A stretch of DNA of 9,839 bases from Ignavibacteriales bacterium. Its GTDB lineage: Bacteria > Bacteroidota > Ignavibacteria > Ignavibacteriales > Ignavibacteriaceae. Below the pieces are notes generated by a model. The model was given only the letters and a program-made list of their open reading frames with translations, made no database searches and was not told where the DNA came from. Position 1 is the stretch's first letter, and each line of letters opens with the position of its first letter. The DNA lies in assembly GCA_027347125.1 (NCBI GenBank), contig DAIERC010000140.1, forward strand, positions 1-9,839, read 5' to 3'. Below, in pieces: positions 1-6,292 of the stretch. The position numbers were made by a program, and so were the translations under genes.

Positions 1-87
1 GTTTTCCAGCCAGTATTGATACCATTTATCTTCAACAACCGACGGGTTATATGCTTTGGGGATTTCGGAAAATTTTCTGTCAGACAT
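1..87 (-). CDS. valS: Valyl-tRNA synthetase, N-terminal fragment (cut by window edge)
   Basis: Only the first 29 codons are inside the window; the gene continues past base 1. The reading frame begins at an ATG whose complement lies at 85-87 and translates as MSDRKFSEIPKAYNPSVVED followed by KWYQYWLEN. The pattern of I-P-K-x-Y-N-P then V-E-x-K-W-Y-x-Y-W is the usual N-terminus of bacterial ValS, the class I enzyme that charges tRNA-Val with valine in the cytoplasm. A weak purine stretch (AGAG) lies about 6 nt upstream of the ATG, and a possible promoter lies at 119-126. The nearest upstream gene, the phosphatase at 309-965, is on the same strand but 221 nt away, so valS probably has its own promoter. 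Other large class I synthetases (LeuS, IleS) have related N-termini, but this wording fits ValS best. Confidence 0.82.
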   Translation of the reverse strand, partial: MSDRKFSEIPKAYNPSVVEDKWYQYWLEN

Positions 88-118
88 CGTTTTCTCTAGA
101 TTATTCTAAATATGATAT

Positions 119-126
119 CAAATATA
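119..126 (-). promoter_or_regulatory. Candidate -7 element (TAnnTTTG type) upstream of valS
   Basis: On the minus strand the bases read TATATTTG, a full match to the TAnnTTTG -7 consensus known from Bacteroidota. It lies about 31 nt upstream of the valS ATG, a reasonable leader length. No good TTTG/TTG -33 element is visible at the usual 19-21 nt distance, and the region is AT-rich, so a chance match is quite possible. Confidence 0.25.
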
Positions 127-183
127 AATAAATTTTAGCAGAGACGAGACAGCCTGTTAAGCTGCTCATATTACGCACCCCAT

Positions 184-243
184 GGAATGACGGAGTATTG
201 GATTAATGAAATTGACCTATTCACTCCGTTATTTCAATACTCC
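184..243. repeat. Overlapping, mutually exclusive inverted repeats in the valS-phosphatase gap
   Basis: GGAGTATTG at 192-200 is perfectly complementary to CAATACTCC at 235-243 (9 bp, 34-nt spacer). A second pairing uses overlapping bases: 184-196 (GGAATGACGGAGT) with 223-235 (ACTCCGTTATTTC), 13 pairs including two G-T wobbles. The two pairings cannot form together because they share 192-196. Neither is followed by a T-tract on either strand, so a simple terminator is unlikely. On the minus strand the element would sit in the valS leader if transcription began near the phosphatase 3' end. It could be an attenuator-like switch, a small RNA, or the remnant of a dispersed repeat. Confidence 0.5.
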
Positions 244-270
244 TGAGGGCAGAGTTTGCGTAAGGTTGTT

Positions 271-286
271 AATAACTTATGTTATT
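271..286. repeat. Short AT-rich inverted repeat just past the phosphatase 3' end
   Basis: AATAAC at 271-276 and GTTATT at 281-286 are exact complements around a 4-base loop. The element is 22 nt downstream of the phosphatase stop codon. Its low GC content and lack of a following T-tract make it a poor terminator candidate, but it is the only compact hairpin close to that gene end. Confidence 0.3.
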
Positions 287-308
287 CTGCAACAGCTTTT
301 TGAAAACA

Positions 309-965
309 TTATCTAATTATGTATTGATAATTCGGAATTTTTACCGTGATGCCGTGGTACGGTCCTTCGAGATCGCTGTATTGATCACCAACGTCGCCGG
401 CAATTTTGTAACCGTGGTTAACAAGCGCAGTTCTTTGGGCCGATTTATATTCAAGCGCGGTTAAATTATATTCCGAAGGTAATCTTACAATCAATGTATC
501 GAACTTTGTATAACCGGCGTTAACAAGATTTTTATACGTAGCTTTATACTGGTATTCTTTTCGCCCGGTTATAAAAACAATTTTGAATCCCCTTGAAATA
601 AGATAATCATATAAATGCTTTACGCCTTTTATTGCTGGCGCTTTGGCTTCATCAATCCATTTATCCCACAAGTCCGGTACATACCCGAAATCATTTTCTT
701 TGCTATAATCATAATTAGACAGCGCCGTTTCATCAATATCGAAAACCACTGCATCATTACCGGTTAATTTAATATTTTTAAAACTACTAATTGCGTTATC
801 GGCGGTTCTATTAACAGCAGCATCAAACATGCCGGAGTCGTAATATTTTATTACTTCTTCTTTTGCAACGCCGAGATTTACGGGCACGGTAGAGCATGAA
901 ATTCCGGCAAGCGCAGAAGCAGCAACAAAAACATAAACGAAAATTCTATTTGCATTAAAAAACAT
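309..965 (-). CDS. Lipoprotein acid phosphatase, HAD superfamily IIIB (e(P4)/class B-C-like)
   Basis: Predicted surface or periplasmic lipoprotein phosphatase of 218 residues. All HAD motifs are visible: motif I FDIDET (nucleophile D76, acid/base D78), motif II FITGR (T133), the motif III lysine K174 in EYKSAQR, and motif IV GDVGDQYSDL with acidic residues D191 and D194 for Mg2+ binding. The D-x-D-E-T form is typical of the IIIB group (e(P4), OlpA and plant vegetative storage proteins), which remove phosphate from nucleotides or other monoesters. An N-terminal hydrophobic segment (residues 8-23) ends in AGISC, a loose lipobox with lipidated Cys24. I chose the ATG at 963-965 because AGGGG (974-978) sits 8 nt upstream; a TTG two codons earlier would be too close. 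It may feed phosphate to the porin/PiT system encoded further right, but it is not in that operon. The substrate cannot be read from the sequence. Confidence 0.88.
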   Translation of the reverse strand: MFFNANRIFVYVFVAASALAGISCSTVPVNLGVAKEEVIKYYDSGMFDAAVNRTADNAISSFKNIKLTGNDAVVFDIDETALSNYDYSKENDFGYVPDLWDKWIDEAKAPAIKGVKHLYDYLISRGFKIVFITGRKEYQYKATYKNLVNAGYTKFDTLIVRLPSEYNLTALEYKSAQRTALVNHGYKIAGDVGDQYSDLEGPYHGITVKIPNYQYIIR

Positions 966-998
966 TTCCAAAACCCCTAAACAATTTTAAAAAGGAAT

Positions 999-1029
999 AA
1001 AAGATAAGAAAAAGAGGAATCATTTCAAC
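999..1029 (-). promoter_or_regulatory. Candidate promoter of the phosphatase gene
   Basis: On the minus strand GTTG (1026-1029) is followed after 19 nt by TATCTTTT (999-1006), seven of eight matches to the TAnnTTTG -7 consensus of Bacteroidota with a suitable -33 spacing. It lies about 34 nt upstream of the ATG. Not a perfect match, so this is a candidate only. Confidence 0.3.
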
Positions 1030-1080
1030 TATTTTATAACCTGCCGCAACAAGCGCTGATATTTTTTCCGAAATACTTTT

Positions 1081-1128
1081 TAATCAATGGATTATTGTCT
1101 GAATTTTGCGGATTTTAAAGTAATCAAT
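1081..1128 (+). promoter_or_regulatory. Possible operator: TAATC inverted repeat and repeated TAATCAAT upstream of DUF1015
   Basis: TAATC-aatg-GATTA (1081-1094) is a perfect 5-bp inverted repeat, and TAATCAAT occurs at both 1081-1088 and 1121-1128, exactly 40 bp apart, just upstream of the DUF1015 ribosome binding site. Repeats spaced by about four helical turns in a divergent intergenic region can be regulator sites. The motif is short and AT-rich, so chance is a real alternative. Confidence 0.22.
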
Positions 1129-1149
1129 TTTCGAGGAGATTTTTTTATT

Positions 1150-2397
1150 ATGGCGGTAATCCGACCCTTCAGAGCATTACGACCATCAAAAGAGAATGCT
1201 CACCTGGTGGCAAGCGTTCCTTACGATGTAGTTAACCGTGAAGAAGCAAAAGAACTGGCAGGCCAAAACTCTTTAAGCTTCTTGCATGTAACCAGAGCTG
1301 AAATAGATTTAAACGAATCGGCTGATCCGTACGCGCCGGAAGTATACGGCAAAGGCAAAGAAAATCTTGACGCGCTAATAAAAAGAGCTCCTTTAATAAC
1401 CGAAGAAAAACCATGCTTGTATCTGTACCGGCTCGAAATGAACGGGCGCGCCCAGGTGGGGCTGGCTGCAACATTTTCGGTTGACGATTACGATAACGAC
1501 ATCATAATGAAGCATGAAAAAACCAGGAAAGTAAAAGAAGACGACAGGACAAATCATATTATTACTACCGGGGCACAAACCGGGCCGGTTTTTCTTACTT
1601 ATAAAGGCGTTAAAGAAATTGACGACATTGTTAACGAAACGATGAACTCGGTTGAACCTTTATATGATTTTACTTCTTCAGACGGTATAAAACATACCGT
1701 ATGGATTTTACCGGAAAAGTATACCCGGAACGTTATCGGCGAAGTTGCCAAAGTAAAAAATTTATATATCGCCGACGGACATCACCGCGCCGCAAGCGCA
1801 AGCCGGGCAAGAAAGCTAAAGGCGGACGCAGACACTTCACACAAGGGGGATGAAGAGTATAATTATTTTATCGCTGTCCTCTTCCCCGCAGACCAATTAA
1901 AAATATTGCCTTACAACAGAATAGTTTTTGATTTAAATAATCTTACCAAGGAAGATTTCTTAAACGAGATAAGCGATAAATTTTATATTGAAAAAACCGG
2001 CAAAAAAGAACCGGATGAAAGAAAAACTTTTTGCATGTACTTAGACGGCGAATGGTATCATCTTAAAGGAAGAGACTCGGTAGCCGCGAGCAGCAGTCTT
2101 TCGGAGTCAGTTGCGGGAACGCTGGATGTAAGTATTTTGCAGGACTTTTTACTAAACCCCGTGCTTGGCATTGATGACCCGCGAACAAACAAACGAATTG
2201 ATTTTGTAGGCGGAATTAGAGGCACAAAAGAATTGGAAAAACTTGTTGACGCCGGAAAAGCCGCAGTTGCGTTTTCTTTATACCCTGTTTCAGTAGACGA
2301 CTTGATGAATATTTCCGATGCGGGCGAAATTATGCCGCCTAAATCAACCTGGTTCGAACCGAAATTGCGAGACGGTTTATTGGTCCACCTGATATAG
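1150..2397 (+). CDS. DUF1015 family protein, serine-biosynthesis neighbour
   Basis: 415 residues, matching the DUF1015 family throughout: IRPFRALRP at residues 4-12, ASVPYDVVN (21-29), LHVTRAE (45-51), the charged block KHEKTRKVKEDDR (121-133), ADGHHR (208-213) and MPPKSTWFEPK (395-405). No signal peptide or membrane segment, so cytoplasmic. I chose the ATG at 1150 because GAGGAG (1133-1138) lies 11 nt upstream and the conserved N-terminus starts here; the frame is open for 21 more codons upstream, but those residues do not resemble the family. It is followed 81 nt later by serC on the same strand. From general knowledge, DUF1015 genes recur beside serC/serA in several bacterial groups. The ADGHHR motif resembles the DGHxR-type motif of ParB/sulfiredoxin-fold and SerK-like serine kinases, so a role in serine or phosphoserine chemistry is a reasonable guess, not a demonstrated function. 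Confidence 0.85.
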   Translation: MAVIRPFRALRPSKENAHLVASVPYDVVNREEAKELAGQNSLSFLHVTRAEIDLNESADPYAPEVYGKGKENLDALIKRAPLITEEKPCLYLYRLEMNGRAQVGLAATFSVDDYDNDIIMKHEKTRKVKEDDRTNHIITTGAQTGPVFLTYKGVKEIDDIVNETMNSVEPLYDFTSSDGIKHTVWILPEKYTRNVIGEVAKVKNLYIADGHHRAASASRARKLKADADTSHKGDEEYNYFIAVLFPADQLKILPYNRIVFDLNNLTKEDFLNEISDKFYIEKTGKKEPDERKTFCMYLDGEWYHLKGRDSVAASSSLSESVAGTLDVSILQDFLLNPVLGIDDPRTNKRIDFVGGIRGTKELEKLVDAGKAAVAFSLYPVSVDDLMNISDAGEIMPPKSTWFEPKLRDGLLVHLI

Positions 2398-2478
2398 ATA
2401 TTTTTTGACTTACACGATTAGGTTTTGTTCATATTTTAATAACTAAATATTCTTCCATTTATAGAAGGAAAGGTAACT

Positions 2479-3567
2479 ATGCAGAATAGAGTATATAATT
2501 TTAGTGCTGGCCCGGCCGTATTACCGGAAGACGTACTAAAAGAAGCTCAGGAAAACCTTTTTGCGCTTCCCGGTGTGGGAATGTCGATACTTGAAATCAG
2601 TCATCGTTCCAAAACATTTGATAAAATCATTGATGAAGCTAAAGCCGATCTTCGTTCATTGCTGGATATTAATGATGATTATGATCTTCTATTTTTGCAA
2701 GGAGGCGCAAGCCTTCAATTTTCGATGGTGCCTGTAAATTTAATGCCGCCTAAAAATAAAGCGGATTATATACTTACCGGCAGTTGGTCGAAGAAGGCAT
2801 TAAAAGAAGCTAAGCGCGTAGGGGCTGTAAATGTAGCGGCTACAACAGAAAGCGAAAACTTTAACAGGATTCCCAAACAGGAAGAATTAAAATTAGACCC
2901 TGACGCATCGTACGTTCATTTTACTTCCAACAATACGATATTCGGAACAGAGTGGCATACCGAACCCAATGTTGGAAATGTACCGCTAGTATGCGACGCT
3001 TCTTCGGATATACTTTCTAAAAAAATAGACGTAAAAAAATATGGGGTTATTTACGCTGGCGCCCAAAAAAACATGGGCCCTTCGGGCGTTACCCTGGTTA
3101 TTATCAGAAAAGATCTTCTTGAAAGAAGTTCCGATTCTCTTCATACAATGCTTAACTATAAAATTCACGCCGAAAACGGATCGATGTATAATACCCCTTC
3201 AACATTCGGCATTTATATAATCGGGCTTGTGGCTAAGTGGTTAATAAAAAACGGCGGTCTCGATGCGATGTATAAAACAAACAAAGAAAAAGCCGGACTG
3301 CTTTACAAGTGCATTGATGAAAGCAATGGTTTTTATAAAGGTCACGCGTTGCCTGATAGCCGTTCGTTAATGAATGTAACATTTAGACTGGCGACCGAAG
3401 AGCTTGAAAAGAAATTAATCTCCGAAGCTACGGCCGCCGGGTTTGACGGCGTTAAAGGCCATCGCTCCGTTGGTGGATTAAGAGCATCTATTTACAACGC
3501 CTTCCCGAAAAAGGGCGTTGAGGATCTGGTTAAATTCATGAAAGAATTTCAGTCCAAGAACGGGTAA
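2479..3567 (+). CDS. serC: Phosphoserine aminotransferase
   Basis: Class V PLP aminotransferase of 362 residues, the usual length for SerC. It converts 3-phosphohydroxypyruvate and glutamate to O-phosphoserine and 2-oxoglutarate in the cytoplasm, the second step of serine synthesis; many SerC enzymes also act in pyridoxal phosphate synthesis. Visible features are the N-terminal YNFSAGPAVLP (6-16), GMSILEISHRS (34-44), the phosphate-binding GGAS (75-78), the PLP ring-contacting Asp173 in VCDASSD, the Schiff-base Lys197 in YAGAQKNMGPSG, YNTPSTF (237-243) and the C-terminal HRSVGGLRASIYNA (328-341). A good ribosome site (AAGGAAAGG, 2465-2473) lies 5 nt before the ATG. It follows the DUF1015 gene by 81 nt and is closed by a terminator at 3576-3611, so the two probably form a transcript. 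The other serine genes, serA and serB, are not in the window. Confidence 0.96.
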   Translation: MQNRVYNFSAGPAVLPEDVLKEAQENLFALPGVGMSILEISHRSKTFDKIIDEAKADLRSLLDINDDYDLLFLQGGASLQFSMVPVNLMPPKNKADYILTGSWSKKALKEAKRVGAVNVAATTESENFNRIPKQEELKLDPDASYVHFTSNNTIFGTEWHTEPNVGNVPLVCDASSDILSKKIDVKKYGVIYAGAQKNMGPSGVTLVIIRKDLLERSSDSLHTMLNYKIHAENGSMYNTPSTFGIYIIGLVAKWLIKNGGLDAMYKTNKEKAGLLYKCIDESNGFYKGHALPDSRSLMNVTFRLATEELEKKLISEATAAGFDGVKGHRSVGGLRASIYNAFPKKGVEDLVKFMKEFQSKNG

Positions 3568-3575
3568 TAAAATTA

Positions 3576-3611
3576 AAGCGCCCGTGTTATTAAACGCGGG
3601 CGTTTGTTTTT
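3576..3611 (+). terminator. Rho-independent terminator after serC
   Basis: An 11-bp stem pairs 3576-3586 (AAAGCGCCCGTG without its last outer mismatches) with 3595-3605, using two G-T wobbles, around an 8-nt loop (TTATTAAA). The core CGCCCG/CGGGCG is GC-rich and the 3' side runs into TTTGTTTTT (3603-3611). It starts 8 nt past the serC stop codon. This is the clearest terminator in the window. Confidence 0.88.
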
Positions 3612-3637
3612 AAAAAAATTTCTTTGCGAGGTTAATG

Positions 3638-4063
3638 ATGAGACAGGCCGCTGCAGTATTGTTTTTATTTGCGTTATTATTTTCAGCATGTTCAAAAAAA
3701 GAAACGGCCAGGCTGGAGGCATTTAGCCCAGAAGCATTTGCATACCAGCTGGGTGACAGCTCCGAAGTGGATGCGACAACAAGAGTAAAGGGTTTTGAAC
3801 AGAAAGAAGAAAACGGGATGTTTACTGCAACACTTAGTTACGACATCGATATTGTAACCCCGAAGGGAGATACCGTAAAGTCGATTATCAGCAAGGTTGT
3901 AGATAAATCGCAAAAAGAAAAAATGACGGACACACCGTTAGAGGTTCAACTCGATCTTGATTCTACGTACGTAAAGGGAAATTATAAAATTATATTCAGG
4001 ATAAAAGATGCGTTGTCTAACCAGACCGCGGTTTCGTCGGCTGATTTTACTGTTGACGAATGA
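3638..4063 (+). CDS. Small lipoprotein of unknown function
   Basis: 141 residues. The N-terminus has a short signal peptide of hydrophobic residues ending in LLFSAC, a lipobox with the lipidated Cys at residue 18, followed by a charged SKKET stretch, so export and membrane anchoring are likely. The mature part reads as alternating beta strands (for example ATLSYDIDIVTP, KGNYKIIFRIKD) with a final TAVSSADFTVDE, which suggests a single immunoglobulin-like or similar beta-sandwich domain; I do not recognise a named family. Two ATGs are adjacent at 3635 and 3638; GAGG (3628-3631) is 3 nt from the first and 6 nt from the second, so I prefer the second. It lies just past the serC terminator and so probably has its own weak promoter or depends on readthrough. 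It faces the DUF2203 gene tail to tail with 12 nt between stop codons and no visible terminator. Confidence 0.75.
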   Translation: MRQAAAVLFLFALLFSACSKKETARLEAFSPEAFAYQLGDSSEVDATTRVKGFEQKEENGMFTATLSYDIDIVTPKGDTVKSIISKVVDKSQKEKMTDTPLEVQLDLDSTYVKGNYKIIFRIKDALSNQTAVSSADFTVDE

Positions 4064-4075
4064 TAACGGAAGAAA

Positions 4076-4456
4076 TCAGTTGGTAAAATATCTTTCGGGG
4101 ATAAGCTTTCTTCCCGCATATCCCTCTTCCATTGTATGATAATATTTAACGTCGTCTTCATCGCTTCGCCAGCATAAGAATACTTCGTTGCCGTCTATAA
4201 GCGCAGGAAAATCAACAAGTCCGATTGTAAAATTCCAATCTTTATAAAAGCAGCCTATTTCTTCAAGCTCGCCCATAAAGCTGTTTATTTCCGAAATCAT
4301 TTTTTGAACTTGCCGGTTATCCTCTATCTGTCCGTGCAGATCATCTGCAAGAAGGCGGATTTCCCGGGTTGTATCGAGAATATCTTTTACAATCTTTTTA
4401 ACCAGCGGAAGAGTGAGCTGTGCTTCATAAGGCGTAAAATATTTTGTTTCGGTCAT
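4076..4456 (-). CDS. DUF2203 family protein
   Basis: 126 residues, the usual size for DUF2203. The family pattern is visible end to end: KYFTPYEAQLTLPLVKKIV at 5-23, a long helical region (residues 15-68, probable coiled coil), then ELEEIGCFYKDW (63-74), GLVDFPALIDGNEVFLCWR (79-97), YYHTMEEGYAGRKLIPE (105-121). The function of the family is not known to me; it is soluble and small, with conserved acidic and Trp/Arg residues late in the chain. GTCCT at 4464-4468 (AGGAC on the coding strand) sits 7 nt before the ATG and supports this start. The upstream PiT gene is on the same strand with 132 nt between them, so a separate transcript is likely. The 3' end faces the lipoprotein gene with only 12 nt in between. 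Confidence 0.85.
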   Translation of the reverse strand: MTETKYFTPYEAQLTLPLVKKIVKDILDTTREIRLLADDLHGQIEDNRQVQKMISEINSFMGELEEIGCFYKDWNFTIGLVDFPALIDGNEVFLCWRSDEDDVKYYHTMEEGYAGRKLIPERYFTN

Positions 4457-4560
4457 TCAATGCGTCCTAATGTTTTTATAGGCCTTACCGGTACAAAGAA
4501 ACTTAAGATAAAATATGCATAGAAAAAGTACAAATATTTAACTACAAGATAACAGAAAAT

Positions 4561-4575
4561 AATTGTTTTACAATT
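4561..4575 (-). terminator. Weak AT-rich hairpin after the PiT gene
   Basis: AATTGT (4561-4566) and ACAATT (4570-4575) are exact complements around a 3-base loop, 13 nt past the PiT stop codon. On the minus strand the stem is followed by ATTTTCTGTT, a partial T-tract. The stem has only two GC pairs per arm at most, so termination would be inefficient if it happens. Confidence 0.3.
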
Positions 4576-4588
4576 TCTACTTTTAAGG

Positions 4589-5584
4589 TTAAATCAGCTT
4601 AATAATTTCCAGTGAGACGTAGTAAGTAAGCATTGAGAAAACGGCAGAGAGAGGCATTGTTAAAAGCCATGCCCAAAGAATATTTTTTGCGACACCCCAT
4701 CTTACCGCTGAAAAACCTTTTATAGAACCAACGCCAATAATAGAACCGGTAATAGTATGTGTGGTGCTAACGGGAATGCCGAGCAAGCTGGCAAAAATAA
4801 TTGTTACCCCGGCCGATGTTTCTGCGCTGAATCCGCCGAAGGGAGAAAGTTTTGTAACACGCATTCCCAATGTTTTAATAACCTTCCATCCGCCTACCAT
4901 TGTTCCGAGCGCAATTACGGTGTAGCTTGACAGGATTACCCAATAAGGAACATAGAACGAACTGCCGAGTAGGCCGTTTGTAAATAATACAACCGCAATC
5001 ATGCCGATTGTTTTTTGTGCATCGTTTGAGCCGTGGCTTAAACTGAAAAGCGCGGATGAAATAAGCTGAAACTTTCTAAAATATTTATCCACGCCGCGCG
5101 GCGAACGGTTTCTTACAACCCACATAGTAACAACGGAAAACACCATAGCCATAATAAAACCAAGGATGGGAGCCAGGAAGATAAAAACCAAAACTTTCAT
5201 AAACCCGGATAAAACCAATGCGTGGAAACCCGCTTTAACAATAGCCGCCCCGCCGTAGCCGCCAATAATCGCATGGGAAACACTAATTGGTAAACCAAAG
5301 TGAGTGCATGTTGCGGTAAAAATAATCGCACCTACAAGCCCTGAAAAAATTACAACATTATTTACTATCGAAACGTCAACAATCCCTTTTCCAACAGTAG
5401 TTGCAACACTTACTCCGAAAATAAATGCCGCGAGAAAGTTAAAAACGGCGGCCCAAACAACGGCCTGCATCGGGGTTAAAACCCTGGTAGAGACTATTGT
5501 GGCAATAGAATTTGCCGCGTCGTTCATCCCGTTATAAAAATCGAACACGAGAGCGAGGGTAATAATTATTATGGCAAAGTGCAT
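4589..5584 (-). CDS. pit: PiT family inorganic phosphate permease
   Basis: Inner-membrane phosphate transporter of the PiT (SLC20-like) family, 331 residues, driven by H+ or Na+. The inverted-repeat signature is complete: GMNDAANSIATIVSTR at 19-34 and SHGSNDAQKTIG at 183-194, with LPISVSHAIIGG (98-109) and GIPVSTTHTITGSIIGVG (269-286) as the paired re-entrant segments. About ten hydrophobic segments are visible, and the cytoplasmic loop around residues 158-172 is short, as in compact bacterial members. It is the last gene of the porin-DUF47-PiT series. No Shine-Dalgarno sequence is visible before the ATG. The stop codon of the extended DUF47 frame lies 6 nt upstream (TAG, 5591-5593), which suggests that translation was coupled to DUF47. 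The coupling ion cannot be told from the sequence. Confidence 0.95.
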   Translation of the reverse strand: MHFAIIIITLALVFDFYNGMNDAANSIATIVSTRVLTPMQAVVWAAVFNFLAAFIFGVSVATTVGKGIVDVSIVNNVVIFSGLVGAIIFTATCTHFGLPISVSHAIIGGYGGAAIVKAGFHALVLSGFMKVLVFIFLAPILGFIMAMVFSVVTMWVVRNRSPRGVDKYFRKFQLISSALFSLSHGSNDAQKTIGMIAVVLFTNGLLGSSFYVPYWVILSSYTVIALGTMVGGWKVIKTLGMRVTKLSPFGGFSAETSAGVTIIFASLLGIPVSTTHTITGSIIGVGSIKGFSAVRWGVAKNILWAWLLTMPLSAVFSMLTYYVSLEIIKLI

Positions 5585-5590
5585 AATCGG

Positions 5591-5674
5591 CTAAGCGTTT
5601 TTTATGAAAATTGAGAGAATTACATTTGCTGCCGACTGGCATTTGTCCGAAGCGCCTTCGAGCAAGTTTAAAAT
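5591..5674 (-). pseudogene. Severed C-terminal 27 codons of the DUF47 gene, in frame after a TAA
   Basis: Directly after the TAA that ends the DUF47 open frame, the same frame stays open for 27 codons and stops at TAG (5591-5593). It reads ILNLLEGASDKCQSAANVIL then SIFIKNA. Intact DUF47 proteins commonly end with a segment of the form K-E-I-Y-x-x-L-E-D-x-x-D-x-C-x-D-V-A-N-x-x-E-x-I-x-x-K-N-A (pattern from memory), so this is the missing C-terminal helix. The TAA sits where the family has Glu, one base from GAA. There is no frameshift. Confidence 0.85.
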
Positions 5675-6202
5675 TTATTTCTTTTTAATTAAGGCAATTG
5701 CGTCTTTTTCTTCTTCAAACAATTCCTTCATCGCCTGCTGGTAAATCTTATCGGCTTCGCCTTCCAGGTCCTTTACGGCTTTGCACTCGTTAATGTGTTT
5801 TGTTTTTAGGTCGTTAACCGCAATGCCAAGCTCTTTTATCTGCTGATGAACAATGGACGAAAGCGAATCGGTATATTTTATTTTTTTTGTTACGTTAAAC
5901 GTATCCACTCTTCTGGATGCCGCCAGCAGCATATCGCTGATGTCGTCCAGTTTTTTTATAAGCAAAAAAATGTCTTCCCTGTCGAATGGAGTAATAAAAG
6001 TTTTATTAAGCCTTTTGATAATTTTGGAAGATACTTCGTCGCATCTCTTTTCAAGCGGTTTTATTTTTAACAATAAATCTTTATCAACCTCTTTCATGGA
6101 GAAAAGCTTATGAGTGTGCATAGCCATCTCTTCGATATAAGAGATCATTTCTTTAAAGTCTTCAAAATATTTTTCTTCTTTTGGAATCAGATTCTTAAAC
6201 AT
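5675..6202 (-). CDS. DUF47/PhoU-like phosphate transport accessory protein, truncated by a nonsense codon
   Basis: 175 residues as read, against about 203-210 for intact relatives such as B. subtilis YkaA. It is an all-helical PhoU-like protein; in many genomes it sits next to PiT and is thought to modulate the transporter or act with it. Visible features: MFKNLIPKEEKYFEDF (1-16), the first acidic metal-binding-type block EKRCDEVSSKII (51-62), the conserved KTFITPFDREDIFLLIKKLDD (67-87, around TPFDRED), and the second-repeat block LEGEADKIYQQAMKELFEEE (146-165). Coding stops at TAA (5675-5677) before the last helix, whose codons continue in frame to 5591. Read through, the protein would be 203 residues and end 6 nt before PiT. 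The ATG has a weak GGGG-type site 7 nt upstream; the start matches the family. The truncated product may still fold partly, but the second helical bundle is incomplete. Confidence 0.9.
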   Translation of the reverse strand: MFKNLIPKEEKYFEDFKEMISYIEEMAMHTHKLFSMKEVDKDLLLKIKPLEKRCDEVSSKIIKRLNKTFITPFDREDIFLLIKKLDDISDMLLAASRRVDTFNVTKKIKYTDSLSSIVHQQIKELGIAVNDLKTKHINECKAVKDLEGEADKIYQQAMKELFEEEKDAIALIKKK

Positions 6203-6292
6203 CCGGTAGCCCCGATAATATTGAAGTTTAGAATTAGTTGTGTAAAAATAAATATTTTTTGAATAACATTTAGCATCTGAGCGGTTTAATTT

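Noticed and set aside
88..308. T-box leader or tRNA gene before valS
   Set aside because: I looked for the T-box bulge sequence and for cloverleaf arms and saw neither.
966..971. TTG start two codons upstream of the phosphatase ATG
   Set aside because: Only about 2 nt would separate it from AGGGG; the ATG at 963-965 has 8 nt.
1087..1149. 21 extra codons at the start of the DUF1015 frame
   Set aside because: They lie upstream of the GAGGAG ribosome site and do not resemble the family N-terminus, which begins at MAVIRPF.
4304..4522. 72-codon plus-strand frame over the DUF2203 gene
   Set aside because: It is antisense to a clear DUF2203 gene, lacks a ribosome site and has no recognisable domain.
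5585..5674. Frameshift as the cause of the short DUF47 protein
   Set aside because: The downstream family-like residues are in the same frame as the upstream part, so a single stop codon explains it and no insertion or deletion is needed.
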